DNA of 14,748 nt from positions 1-14,748 of the forward strand of contig CACZQE010000427.1 in assembly GCA_902783205.1 (NCBI GenBank), written 5' to 3'. The DNA comes from an uncultured Lachnospiraceae bacterium. GTDB taxonomy: Bacteria; Bacillota_A; Clostridia; Lachnospirales; Lachnospiraceae. Positions 1-7,492 of the stretch are shown here, piece by piece; positions within the stretch are counted from its first letter, which is position 1; each line of letters opens with the position of its first letter. The position numbers and the translations under genes were made by a program. The notes under the pieces were generated by a model. The model had not been told where the DNA came from and did not search any database. It was given only the letters and a program-made list of their open reading frames with translations.

Positions 1-111
1 CGCCGTCCTCGGCTCCCTTCTCAGTCGCCTTCGGACACCTCGCTGCTCGAGCGTCCACCGGACGCTCTCACAACGCTCGGGCCCTCTTAGGCTTCAATTC
101 CCAGCTTCATA
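1..111. other. GC-rich non-coding stretch with a hairpin
   Basis: I see no credible reading frame here; the frame of the next gene is closed by a TAG at 88-90. The stretch is clearly richer in GC than the region after 631. It holds a perfect hairpin, GAGCGTCC (49-56), loop ACC, GGACGCTC (60-67). It could be the tail of a structured element or of a gene that starts outside the window, but I recognise no RNA family. Confidence 0.4.
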
Positions 112-152
112 ATGACAACAACGAGGGTCCGTTGGACCCTCGTTGTTGTCAT
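112..152. repeat. Perfect 19-bp palindrome with 3-nt loop
   Basis: ATGACAACAACGAGGGTCC (112-130) is followed by GTT and then its exact reverse complement at 134-152. The stem is long and GC-rich in its inner half, like an intrinsic terminator, but neither side has a run of T. The left arm starts on the ATG of the following reading frame and the right arm ends within a second in-frame ATG (151-153), so the structure would cover translation initiation if transcribed. Confidence 0.85.
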
Positions 153-630
153 GGTGGCACTACAGAGAGACCAGTACAACCCAACCTCTCGCATCCTCAA
201 ATATCGGGCAAAGCATGATAAGTCCTTCCATCTCGGCAAGCCCTCCGAAGTCGACCTGGATGTGACCGATATCTCCTATGATCCCAATTCTAAAGTCAAC
301 GCCTATACGCAAGAGCAGAAACGCCTCTCTGATGATGAGATCCGACAGATTGCGGAAAAGTACAGTGCCGGAGCGAGCACTTATGAACTCGCCGCGGAGT
401 TCGGATGTCACCGGAGCACCATCAGCCGAGCGCTAAAGAAGTCCAGGATCGAAGTCAGCCACGAGGCCTCCAAGCGAGAGGCATTGACAAAGCGAGTCCT
501 GGAGATGTATGAAGCTTACACCCGACCTATAGATATCGGCAAAGAACTCGGCATCAATGTCACCACTGTCCGGAAGATCCTGCACGAAAACTGTGTGCGT
601 ATCAGAGGCAGTGCGGAATATACAAAATGA
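112..630 (+). CDS. Helix-turn-helix protein (resolvase-type HTH, no catalytic domain)
   Basis: The 172-residue product has two predicted HTH segments. One is near residues 73-108, with the pattern LSDDEIRQIAEKYSAG followed by STYELAAEFGCHRSTISRALKK, which resembles the DNA-binding tail of DNA invertases and resolvases. The other is near 121-160 (IDIGKELGINVTTVRKIL). There is no serine-recombinase catalytic domain, so it is either a free-standing DNA-binding protein or the residue of a larger recombinase system. The start is uncertain: ATG at 112 has no ribosome binding site and lies in the palindrome, and the in-frame ATG at 151 also lacks one. It converges with the next gene, with two bases between the stop codons. 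The DNA-binding role is inferred from the HTH pattern only. Confidence 0.6.
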   Translation: MTTTRVRWTLVVVMVALQRDQYNPTSRILKYRAKHDKSFHLGKPSEVDLDVTDISYDPNSKVNAYTQEQKRLSDDEIRQIAEKYSAGASTYELAAEFGCHRSTISRALKKSRIEVSHEASKREALTKRVLEMYEAYTRPIDIGKELGINVTTVRKILHENCVRIRGSAEYTK

Positions 631-632
631 AT

Positions 633-1121
633 TTAACTCTCCTTTACATAGATTTTTTCTTCACCTGCCTCCACACAATCCTCGTACCCTTTTCTAAAAG
701 CTTTCATTAGCTCAAATAATTCGTCTTTTCTATCACACACTTCCTCAATAGCTGTTATTAGCAATTCATGAGTGATTTTATCACGAAGTATTTTAGCCGA
801 GTATAATCCTTTTCTTTTGTATGGATTGTTGCTATTAGCTTTTCCCCCAAATAACCGCAGGAGAAATTCTTCCTGAAAGCAGAATTCAGTACTTGGCCCG
901 AGAGCATTTTTTATTGAATCAGGCCATAAGCGGATTCCATCTGTATCAACCACATCAAGTTTCCTTCCACAACTATGCCAATGATCTAGTATTGCATCCT
1001 TGCACTCCATTTCACATAGTATAAAGAGTTCAATAAACTGATCTTTCGTGGCTTTTTTGACCGGATTATCTTTTAGATATTGCTCAACGTTCAATGCTCG
1101 AATCGTTTTGTCTGAAGCCAT
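633..1121 (-). CDS. Small HEPN-like protein
   Basis: The product is about 162 residues and mostly alpha-helical by composition. Near the C-terminal third it has LRDKITHELL, which fits the R-x4-6-H motif of HEPN domains, with a helical stretch after it (AIEEVCDRKDELFELMKAF). HEPN proteins are often RNases of toxin-antitoxin or defence systems, but some are inactive partners, and the motif is short enough to occur by chance. I chose the ATG at 1121 because AAAGGA lies ten bases upstream; an in-frame ATG at 1130 sits almost on that site. It follows the large secreted-protein gene on the same strand after an 86-bp gap. No partner gene for a toxin pair is visible next to it. The coding call is firmer than the family call. 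Confidence 0.55.
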   Translation of the reverse strand: MASDKTIRALNVEQYLKDNPVKKATKDQFIELFILCEMECKDAILDHWHSCGRKLDVVDTDGIRLWPDSIKNALGPSTEFCFQEEFLLRLFGGKANSNNPYKRKGLYSAKILRDKITHELLITAIEEVCDRKDELFELMKAFRKGYEDCVEAGEEKIYVKES

Positions 1122-1207
1122 TTTATTCATTTCCTTTGTCCATAAGTATTTCTACTTAGCTTTAAACAGCGAGACAGGCCAACAAGTCGGGGTGCCATAC
1201 CAACTTT

Positions 1208-4200
1208 TTATTTTGCCTTTACAGCTTTAGTAGCTGACCATTTGGAAACATGCACTCCCTTTGCGTCTTTCTTATAAGCTCTTATCCTCACATAATAAGT
1301 TTTCTTTGATGTTAATTTAGTAATTGTCTTTGATGCAGCAGTTTTCTTCGCTGTAACAGTCTTTATGCCAGTTTTGAAAGCCTTGTCCATACTGTACTGA
1401 ATTTGGATTTTTGCAATCTTCTTTTGATTAGCCTTACTGACCTTTTTCCATTTAATAGTAGCCGACTTCTTTGTTGCTTTTGGTTTTGTGATCTTCACTG
1501 CAGGAAGTGTAGGTGCAAGTTGTGCGATTGTCTTAGTCTCGGTCTTGCCGCATATTGAACATGTACGCGATTGCTGTCCTGATGCTAATTCTGTTGGTTT
1601 TTTAGTTGTTTTCCATGCTGAGAACTTATGTCCTGTCGCCGGTATTACTTTTTCTGACCCTTCCTTTACAACATCGCATCGAATGCAATGTGTGGATTCC
1701 TGCCCATCTTTGGTACATGTTGGTGCTTTATCAACTGTAGCAGTTGATCCCCAGCTGTGACCGAGAGCAGGGATCGTCTCTGCATCTTTAGTCTCACTGC
1801 ATCTAGCACAATGTACAGACTGTGATCCTGCTGTTGTGCAAGTTGCTGCTTTATCTACAGTTGGTTCGCTATTCCATGAATGTCCTTTTGCAGGAATCTC
1901 TTCTGTTGTCTTGCTTCCGCAGACAGCACATGTTCTTTCTTTGGAGCCAACTGCTGTACAGGTCGGTTCTTTAACGACTTGCCATTCGCCGCTATGTCCT
2001 GTTGCAGGAATTACCTCGCTGTCAATTACCGCATCACAGTTTTTGCAATGTCTGGACTTGCTTCCGTCTTCCGTACATGTTGGCTCTACATCGACAGAAA
2101 TCTCTTCTTCCCAATCATGACCATTAGGATCAAGTTCCTTAGTTTCCGTAAATCCGCAGGTACCACAGACTCGCTGCTGCACACCTGAATTCATGCAAGT
2201 GCTTGCAGTTATCTCTTCCCATGGTCCGAAGCTATGTCCATTAGCAGGAATCACGGTAATTTCGGTCACTTCATCGCAGTTTGCGCAATGTTTTGACTTC
2301 GAGCCTTCTGTTGTGCATGTTGGCTCCGTGTCCACTGTGAACTCCTCTGAAAATGAATGTCCGTAAGCAGGAATTGCTTCTGTGACCTTATCTCCGCAGA
2401 CTGAGCAGACCTTCTCTTTTGATCCGTCTTCTGTGCAGGTCGCTTCCTTCGTCACTGTCCACTCACCATAGGTGTGGTCGATCATCGGGATAGTAGTGAT
2501 ATCTGTCACTTCACTGCAGTTCGCGCAGTGTCTCGACTTCGAGCCTTCTGCTGTGCAGGTAGGTTCTAAGTCCACTGTGAATTCCTGTGCGAATTCATGT
2601 CCATTAGCAGGAATCACTGTAATATCGGTCACTTCATCGCAGTTCGCACAATGTTTCGATTTTGAACCCTCCTCCGTGCAAGTAGGCTCCTTGTCAGTTG
2701 TGAATTCTTCAGCAAATGCATGTCCGTTTGCTGGGATTTCTTCGGTTATTCTCTCTCCACAAATAGAGCAGTCCTTTGCTATTTCTCCCTTCTCCAGACA
2801 AGTTGCTTCCTTAGTTATCACTTCATTATAAATATAATGATTATTTAATTTATACACATAAACCTTGTTATATGTATTTCCTACCCAATTATCGGCATAA
2901 GAGTTTTCCACAACATACACGGTATCAAGACTTGAGCAGCTGTAGAATGCGTTATCTGCAATTGATGAAATACTTTCTGGCAAAGTAATAGACTGTAACG
3001 GGCATCTATAGAAAGCATAGTTACCAATTGAAGTTACTCCAGAATGCAGCTTTATGCTTTTTAGTTTCCCGTAATAAAACAGCTGATCAGGTATCTCGGT
3101 TACTTTAGGTGGTACTGTAAATGATTCAATTCCAGTGTGATCAAAAGCTCTTGCCCCTATTGTGGTTACGCTATCGGGTAAATCTATACTAGTTAAACTA
3201 CTACTCAGATAGAACGAACCTTCTCCAATTGAAACAACACTATCTGGTATTACAACCTCTTCTAGACCTGAAAGCCTGTAGAGCAGCCAATCACCAATTC
3301 TGGTTATCCCATCTTCAAATACAACTCTCTTTATATTAGATTTATCACGCCATGGAGTGAAATGCGGGCTCCCATTTGTATAGTCTGCTATGGCTCCAGT
3401 TCCCGAGAAAGTTAATGTTCCATCATCAGATAGATGCCAAGTAACATTGGCCCCGTCTGCTCCAGCATACGGCACAATCTGAAAATGACGCGTAATTGAT
3501 CCTTCATATTTATTGATTCCCTTGATAGTAGCAGTTGCCTCGCCAACATCCGTATTATTGGAACACCAGACCTCGTAATCCACGTTCCTTTCTAACGTTT
3601 CTCCGTTTAGTGACACAGTTACTTCAGGCCAGATATATGTTCCTGTATATATCTGATCTTCTATTTCTGAAACAGTAGCTCCATCTATGCTTGTTCTTTC
3701 CAACATAGGTATTACTGTCACATCAGTAACTTCATCGCAATTCGCACAATGTCTTGATTTTGAGCCTTCTTCTGTGTATGTAGGTTCTTTATCTACTGTG
3801 AACTCCGCAGCAAATTCATGCCCGTTCGCAGGAATTGTTGTAACATCGGTTACCTCTTCACAGTTTACACAATGTTTCGACTTTGATCCTTCCTCCGTGC
3901 AAGTAGGCTCCTTGTCGACTGTATATTCTTCAGCAAATGCATGTCCGTTCGCTGGGATTTCTTCTGATACTTCTCGATAACAAGTACCGCACACTCCCGT
4001 TCTTGAACCTTCACTTATACAAGTCGGATTGCGGGTGATAGTCCACGAGTTCACTTGATGTCCTGTTGTTAAATCATACTTAATACCATTATTACTACAA
4101 TATGTTTCTGTGTAACTATCCTTATTGCAATATACGATTAGCTTTGGACAATCAATGAAAATGCCAGAAAACTGATCTCCGGAATTACCAGAAAAAGTTT

Positions 4201-5167
4201 GCAAGCTGTCTGGTATATAGATTCTTTCCAAGTTTGAGCAATAATCAAAAGCACTCGGCGAAACTGTGATTATACCTTCAGGTAATTCAATGTCAACAAG
4301 GCTACTACAACTATAGAATGCGCTATTGCTGATATTTCTTAATTCTGATGGTGATGAAAACTTTACGCTTATAAGCGAAGTGCAATTCCAAAACGCATGA
4401 TTTTGGATTTCTGCAACGCTACTAGGAATGGTTACTTCAGTCAGACTAGAGCATCCCTGAAATGTTCTTTGCCCAATCGTGCCTACGCCCTCAGGAATTG
4501 AAATACTTTTAAGACTTGAACAACCTGAAAACGCATAAACGCCAAACGCGGTTACACTCTCTGGTATAGATACAGATTCCAAGCCAGTGCAACCTATAAA
4601 AAGATATGGTGTGATCAAATCTATACTGTCTGGTATTTCTATTTCCCTTATTGATGTGCACCCCTGGAATGCATAATAGCCTATTCTTACCAAACTATTT
4701 GGAAGATTTATTTGTTGCATCGATTTGCATCCCTTAAAGGCATACTGCTCAATTCTTTTAACACCATATGGTAGACTAACACTTGTTAGTTTTGAGCAAT
4801 CTGAAAATGCATAATCACCTATATTAGTTAATGTACTTGGTAATTCTATACTTGAAAGATTAGTACAACCAGAAAAAGCGCCATATCCAATATTGTCAAC
4901 GCCCTCATAAATTCTAACTTGCTTTATACTTTTTATATGATCATTCCATGGCATAGTACTTGATGTTGACGGCATAGAGCCCTCGCCACTTATCTCCAAC
5001 AAACCATTATCATATAGTGTCCATGAAAGCACATTCCCACCAGTTCCGAAATAACCTGATGCAGTAATGCTATCACTCGCAAAAGCTGATGAATATGACA
5101 GGATAAATAGCATAGAGAATGCGACAGATATCAGTAACCTCGATACTTTCTTTTTACAAGTCATCAT
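1208..5167 (-). CDS. Large secreted BspA-like leucine-rich-repeat protein
   Basis: This is a 1319-residue exported protein. A signal peptide covers about residues 1-31 (KKK, a hydrophobic stretch, then SSAFAS). Residues about 34-368 are LRR_5/BspA-type repeats with the pattern I-x-x-x-A-F-x-x-C-x-x-L-x-x-I-x-I-P. Residues 369-487 carry three Cys-rich modules. Residues about 488-563 resemble the Ig-like domain of Clostridia surface proteins (DQIYTGTYIWP ... NVDYEV). Residues 564-770 are a second LRR block, 775-1217 eleven more Cys-rich modules, and 1218-1319 a Lys-rich fibronectin-III-like domain (KKTYYVRIRAYKK). There is no LPxTG motif, so attachment to the cell, if any, is by other means. 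AAGGAG lies just upstream of two adjacent ATGs (5167 and 5164). Such proteins usually bind host or microbial surface ligands; the ligand here is unknown. Confidence 0.9.
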   Translation of the reverse strand: MMTCKKKVSRLLISVAFSMLFILSYSSAFASDSITASGYFGTGGNVLSWTLYDNGLLEISGEGSMPSTSSTMPWNDHIKSIKQVRIYEGVDNIGYGAFSGCTNLSSIELPSTLTNIGDYAFSDCSKLTSVSLPYGVKRIEQYAFKGCKSMQQINLPNSLVRIGYYAFQGCTSIREIEIPDSIDLITPYLFIGCTGLESVSIPESVTAFGVYAFSGCSSLKSISIPEGVGTIGQRTFQGCSSLTEVTIPSSVAEIQNHAFWNCTSLISVKFSSPSELRNISNSAFYSCSSLVDIELPEGIITVSPSAFDYCSNLERIYIPDSLQTFSGNSGDQFSGIFIDCPKLIVYCNKDSYTETYCSNNGIKYDLTTGHQVNSWTITRNPTCISEGSRTGVCGTCYREVSEEIPANGHAFAEEYTVDKEPTCTEEGSKSKHCVNCEEVTDVTTIPANGHEFAAEFTVDKEPTYTEEGSKSRHCANCDEVTDVTVIPMLERTSIDGATVSEIEDQIYTGTYIWPEVTVSLNGETLERNVDYEVWCSNNTDVGEATATIKGINKYEGSITRHFQIVPYAGADGANVTWHLSDDGTLTFSGTGAIADYTNGSPHFTPWRDKSNIKRVVFEDGITRIGDWLLYRLSGLEEVVIPDSVVSIGEGSFYLSSSLTSIDLPDSVTTIGARAFDHTGIESFTVPPKVTEIPDQLFYYGKLKSIKLHSGVTSIGNYAFYRCPLQSITLPESISSIADNAFYSCSSLDTVYVVENSYADNWVGNTYNKVYVYKLNNHYIYNEVITKEATCLEKGEIAKDCSICGERITEEIPANGHAFAEEFTTDKEPTCTEEGSKSKHCANCDEVTDITVIPANGHEFAQEFTVDLEPTCTAEGSKSRHCANCSEVTDITTIPMIDHTYGEWTVTKEATCTEDGSKEKVCSVCGDKVTEAIPAYGHSFSEEFTVDTEPTCTTEGSKSKHCANCDEVTEITVIPANGHSFGPWEEITASTCMNSGVQQRVCGTCGFTETKELDPNGHDWEEEISVDVEPTCTEDGSKSRHCKNCDAVIDSEVIPATGHSGEWQVVKEPTCTAVGSKERTCAVCGSKTTEEIPAKGHSWNSEPTVDKAATCTTAGSQSVHCARCSETKDAETIPALGHSWGSTATVDKAPTCTKDGQESTHCIRCDVVKEGSEKVIPATGHKFSAWKTTKKPTELASGQQSRTCSICGKTETKTIAQLAPTLPAVKITKPKATKKSATIKWKKVSKANQKKIAKIQIQYSMDKAFKTGIKTVTAKKTAASKTITKLTSKKTYYVRIRAYKKDAKGVHVSKWSATKAVKAK
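1517..2845 (-). repeat. Coding repeat: eleven Cys-rich modules (block B)
   Basis: About eleven tandem modules of roughly 40 residues lie inside the secreted LRR protein. Each follows the pattern TVDKEPTCTEEGSKS, then CxxC, then IPxxGH. Cys at EPTC, the CxxC pair and the closing His recur at fixed spacing, so each unit could bind a metal or form disulfides. The last unit lacks the first Cys (KKPTELASG). Near-identical DNA between units makes this block prone to copy-number change and assembly error. Confidence 0.8.
3707..4063 (-). repeat. Coding repeat: three Cys-rich modules (block A)
   Basis: Three further copies of the same module sit between the first LRR block and the Ig-like domain. In the third copy the first Cys is replaced by Tyr (EPTYTEEG), so the unit cannot keep the full ligand set. 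The close match to units in block B suggests duplication within the gene. Confidence 0.75.
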
Positions 5168-5210
5168 AAATCTCCTTCTTTTTTCCTATTAATCGTTTCT
5201 CTTCAAACAT

Positions 5211-5444
5211 CTATCTTTTAACGTACTTATTGTGGTGAGTTTTTCCTTCACCTATCCTAATAACATCTTCAATAGCGCCATCATTAACTTTACTTGAAAA
5301 ATATCTCCCAAAACTTCTTTTCTCGCCATTTGTCAATGTGTCCCATTCAGTCCCCTTAAATAAATCCTTGGTCTCAAAAGTATCACCTGATGTCAATGAT
5401 GAAAGTGTTTTTAAGGCTTTTGCGTACCATCCTTCATAATCCAT
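5211..5444 (-). CDS. DUF1413-like small protein
   Basis: The 77-residue product has the pattern SGDTFETKDLFKGTEW, then RSFGRYFSSKV, and ends in NKYVKR. This matches what I know of DUF1413 (a loading/DLF-x-G-x-x-W segment, an LG-x-x-F segment, then a conserved tyrosine). Function is unknown; the fold is thought to be a small DNA- or protein-binding domain. I placed the start at the ATG at 5444 because TTGGAGG lies five bases upstream; the longer frame begins at a TTG that is itself part of that site. It lies 43 bp before the large secreted-protein gene on the same strand and may share its transcript. Confidence 0.65.
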   Translation of the reverse strand: MDYEGWYAKALKTLSSLTSGDTFETKDLFKGTEWDTLTNGEKRSFGRYFSSKVNDGAIEDVIRIGEGKTHHNKYVKR

Positions 5445-5466
5445 ATTGGCCTCCAATTATTTTAAT

Positions 5467-5496
5467 AAAAGCACAATTATCAAATGTGGTGCTTTT
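5467..5496. promoter_or_regulatory. Inverted repeat upstream of the DUF1413-like gene
   Basis: AAAAGCAC (5467-5474) and GTGCTTTT (5489-5496) form 8-bp arms around a 14-nt loop. They lie about 25-50 bp before the start codon at 5444, where a promoter or leader is expected. On the minus strand TTGTCA and GATAAT are present nearby but at poor spacing. It may be an operator or a leader hairpin; this is inference from position. Confidence 0.3.
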
Positions 5497-5979
5497 GACA
5501 ACTTTATACCACTTTCAGAATAACATGGAATTCAACAGTTTACAATTATATAAGCCCTTCTGGAGATGCTATTATTAGTCTTATATGACCTAATCGCCTC
5601 AATAGAAAAGTATTAAAAACCATATTATTGATAGTCCTAATACGCTCCTATGCACAGTTGCTGGAGTTGTCCATGGAACCGTTGTGATGGACATTCTACG
5701 TCGTATCAGAGGCTCCGGTAACATCATTTTCTCTTGATGATCCTTCAAAGAAATGTCATATTTGCAATTAAGATTATTTGAAAATACCTAAGGAAACTAA
5801 AGACTTTTTATATGGTTTATTCCGTTGCAAAGTATAGGTGAGATCATCGATTATCTGTGCAACAATGATTTAAAAAGATGATTCTCGTTAAATCAGTTTG
5901 GCATGATTTCTGTCATTAAGTATTAGAGCCCCCGCAGGGGCAATCCTAATCTCTACAGCCTTTCCTTCCCAGACCGCTG

Positions 5980-6019
5980 CCCCCTCTCGCGCTTATTTTC
6001 GCGAAATTAGCATAGGGGG
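5980..6019. repeat. Compound hairpin
   Basis: Two nested stems share one axis: an outer CCCCCT (5980-5985) with AGGGGG (6014-6019), and an inner TCGCG (5987-5991) with CGCGA (6000-6004) around an 8-nt loop. A T run after the stem is absent in both directions, so it is not a classical terminator. It lies about 30 bp outside the candidate attL site. Confidence 0.5.
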
Positions 6020-6048
6020 ATACCAGTTTCTACAAAATGCTTTTTCCA

Positions 6049-6064
6049 ACCCTTGATATCAAGG
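6049..6064. other. Candidate attL of the element
   Basis: ACCCTTGA at 6049-6056 recurs at 14635-14642, and CAAGGC follows on both sides (6060-6065 here; 14652-14657 on the right). Here the two parts form a perfect palindrome, CCTTGATATCAAGG (6051-6064). The site lies 38 bp beyond the end of the first element gene, which is the expected place for an end. Serine recombinases need only a 2-bp shared core, so the longer match is suggestive and not required. Confidence 0.4.
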
Positions 6065-6102
6065 CTTTCTGGTTTTATTGTTTCGTGAAATTGTTATAAT
6101 TA

Positions 6103-7080
6103 CTACGTTTTTTTCGTGCTCTTTTTCCCTTGTACCACTGCTTCTGCGGCCTTCTTTCTCGCGTAACTGGCACGTCTGTTTTTCCTGTTGCGCTCTGCTT
6201 GGCAATCCGGTTTATTGCAATAAAGTTGTCTTCCTGACCGCCTGATAAAGAATTCTCCGCAACACAAACAAGATAATATCTTTCCCTGTGAATACAGATA
6301 ATTCAGGTCTTCATCCACCGGAGGAGCCACATCTGCAATGATACGCGAAAGTGTGTACCAGCAAATATCAAATACCGATCTGACGTCTGCCCCGTACATG
6401 ATCTTTCCGGTATCCTTATCAAATTTCAGGCGCATCCGGAAGTCCGACATGATATCAATCACCCGCTGTGAATGATCATCCATATCTTCCATAACTCTTG
6501 TCACATATTCCGTATCATCTTTGATCCGGCGATATTTCTCAAAAAACGGATACCCATCGCACAGTCTGCCTTCATAGTATAGATTACGAGCAGGCACAGG
6601 ATTCTGATGATCCTTTATTTCACTCAGCGCATAGACATAATCAAACGTGTTTCCAAGACGTTCCAGATCATACAGGAACTCCTTTGGTTCAAATCGTCCC
6701 TGCGTCTGGAGTTGGATGGACGCTGAGGTTCCGGCCTCGCATTCTTCTACAATGATACTGAGTTCATCAATATCATACGGATGCACATTATTTGCACACC
6801 ACTCCATGATGCTCCGATATCGATCAATCGAATTGTCCGGATTATTCATCTCATGAAAGAGATTGCACAAACTGACGAGCAGATCCTGCCCTGTTAGCTT
6901 TGTGTCGCTGCTCTTATACTCTACAGGATCAAATGGCGATGGGAAATCCGGAAGAATCCATTCAATGTCATCCTTTTCAATCACACTATAGCCGGAGAAA
7001 CGGATAGACTTGTACACCATTTCTCCAACGCCACCGATCTCGGCAAAGCTCAAGTTGTTTACAGATTCCGTCTTTTTCAT
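6103..7080 (-). CDS. Zinc-finger protein, DUF6076-like
   Basis: The 325-residue product ends with a four-cysteine zinc finger: C271-x2-C274 and C288-x4-C293, followed by a basic helix rich in Arg and Lys (RKNRRASYARKK). The N-terminal ~260 residues are acidic and helical with no motif that I recognise. This layout recalls CGNR-type zinc fingers and the clostridial DUF6076 family; its function is unknown. The basic tail suggests nucleic-acid binding. It is divergent from the replication and capsid operon, the classical position of a regulator, so a repressor or switch role is possible but inferred. The ATG at 7080 has no clear ribosome binding site, and a later in-frame ATG (residue 21) is preceded by GGAGAA too close to it, so the start is uncertain. 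Confidence 0.65.
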   Translation of the reverse strand: MKKTESVNNLSFAEIGGVGEMVYKSIRFSGYSVIEKDDIEWILPDFPSPFDPVEYKSSDTKLTGQDLLVSLCNLFHEMNNPDNSIDRYRSIMEWCANNVHPYDIDELSIIVEECEAGTSASIQLQTQGRFEPKEFLYDLERLGNTFDYVYALSEIKDHQNPVPARNLYYEGRLCDGYPFFEKYRRIKDDTEYVTRVMEDMDDHSQRVIDIMSDFRMRLKFDKDTGKIMYGADVRSVFDICWYTLSRIIADVAPPVDEDLNYLYSQGKILSCLCCGEFFIRRSGRQLYCNKPDCQAERNRKNRRASYARKKAAEAVVQGKKSTKKT

Positions 7081-7087
7081 CGTAAAA

Positions 7088-7109
7088 AATGTAAGCGATA
7101 ATGTAAGCG
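7088..7109. promoter_or_regulatory. 12-bp tandem direct repeat (possible operator)
   Basis: AATGTAAGCG occurs twice at a 12-bp period (7088-7097 and 7100-7109) immediately upstream of the divergent zinc-finger gene and about 30 bp before the plus-strand -10 candidate. A spacing of close to one helical turn suits binding of a dimer or of two adjacent monomers. Confidence 0.4.
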
Positions 7110-7140
7110 TTCATTTTTAGCTATCACATACATTCTAATC

Positions 7141-7146
7141 TATAAT
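7141..7146 (+). promoter_or_regulatory. Candidate -10 box of the element's plus-strand operon
   Basis: A consensus TATAAT lies in the divergent intergenic region, about 120 bp before the first plus-strand gene. No good -35 hexamer sits 16-18 bp upstream, which would fit a promoter that needs an activator. This assumes that transcription starts near 7153. Confidence 0.45.
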
Positions 7147-7154
7147 GGCATTAA

Positions 7155-7185
7155 ATACAAGAGCATATTGTAAAACCTCTTGTAT
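7155..7185. promoter_or_regulatory. 9-bp inverted repeat at the predicted transcript start
   Basis: ATACAAGAG (7155-7163) and CTCTTGTAT (7177-7185) are perfect 9-bp arms with a 13-nt spacer directly after the candidate -10 box. It could be an operator or a 5'-leader hairpin. A second, imperfect hairpin follows near 7205-7235 (CAGGCTGG with CCAGTCTG, and TTCCC with GGGGAA). Confidence 0.45.
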
Positions 7186-7266
7186 GAAAGCGGATGTCGG
7201 CAGGCTGGCTGTTTCCCGCAATCCGGGGAACCAGTCTGTCATTTTTATGAAGGATTGGAGGCAAAC

Positions 7267-7422
7267 ATGAAGAACAGAAAGCGGCAACGCGAAAACCGGA
7301 GACTCAAACACAAAGAGGAACGTCTGGAGAAATACGATGGTTGGGGGCATAAAGACCTGACACCGTATAATGCGATCCGACAGATCGAGTCTAACGGAAG
7401 AGCTGAAATCGTACTGAAATGA
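7267..7422 (+). CDS. 51-aa basic protein of unknown function
   Basis: The first gene of the plus-strand operon encodes a short protein with a strongly basic N-terminal helix (MKNRKRQRENRRLKHKEERLE) and a segment WGHKDLTPYNAIRQI. I chose the ATG at 7267 because GGATTGGAGG lies just upstream; a longer frame from 7180 has no ribosome binding site and would read through the leader hairpin. The charge suggests nucleic-acid binding. A terminator follows at once, so it can be expressed separately from the genes after it. I do not recognise a family. Confidence 0.6.
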   Translation: MKNRKRQRENRRLKHKEERLEKYDGWGHKDLTPYNAIRQIESNGRAEIVLK

Positions 7423-7431
7423 TCTTCACAG

Positions 7432-7459
7432 ATGCTGCCCGGATAAAGGCAGCATTTTT
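7432..7459 (+). terminator. Intrinsic terminator or attenuator after the 51-aa gene
   Basis: ATGCTGCC (7432-7439) and GGCAGCAT (7448-7455) form a perfect 8-bp stem with an 8-nt loop, and a run of T (7455-7459) follows. It sits between the 51-aa gene and the excisionase-like gene, so it could limit transcription into the replication and capsid genes until antitermination or a second start. Confidence 0.75.
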
Positions 7460-7492
7460 GATGCAGAAAACTACAGAAAGGAGCGTGAAAGA

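Larger units (their letters stand above)
5445..6048. other. Gene-poor stretch with hairpins and possible decayed coding sequence
   Basis: About 600 bp hold no intact gene on either strand. Near 5690-5850 short plus-strand runs look faintly protein-like (for example KKCHICN, then a stop, then DYLKIPKETKDFLYGLFRCKV) and may be an old pseudogene, though I cannot name a parent. A short hairpin GCCCC-CGCA-GGGGC is at 5928-5941. The stretch ends just before the candidate left end of the integrated element. Confidence 0.4.

Noticed and set aside
1488..3980. Several plus-strand open frames opposite the secreted LRR gene
   Set aside because: They mirror the Cys-rich repeats of the minus-strand gene, overlap one another in different frames and lack ribosome binding sites.
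5690..5850. Possible small zinc-binding coding sequence
   Set aside because: Fragments look protein-like but are broken by stops and have no start, so at most an old pseudogene.
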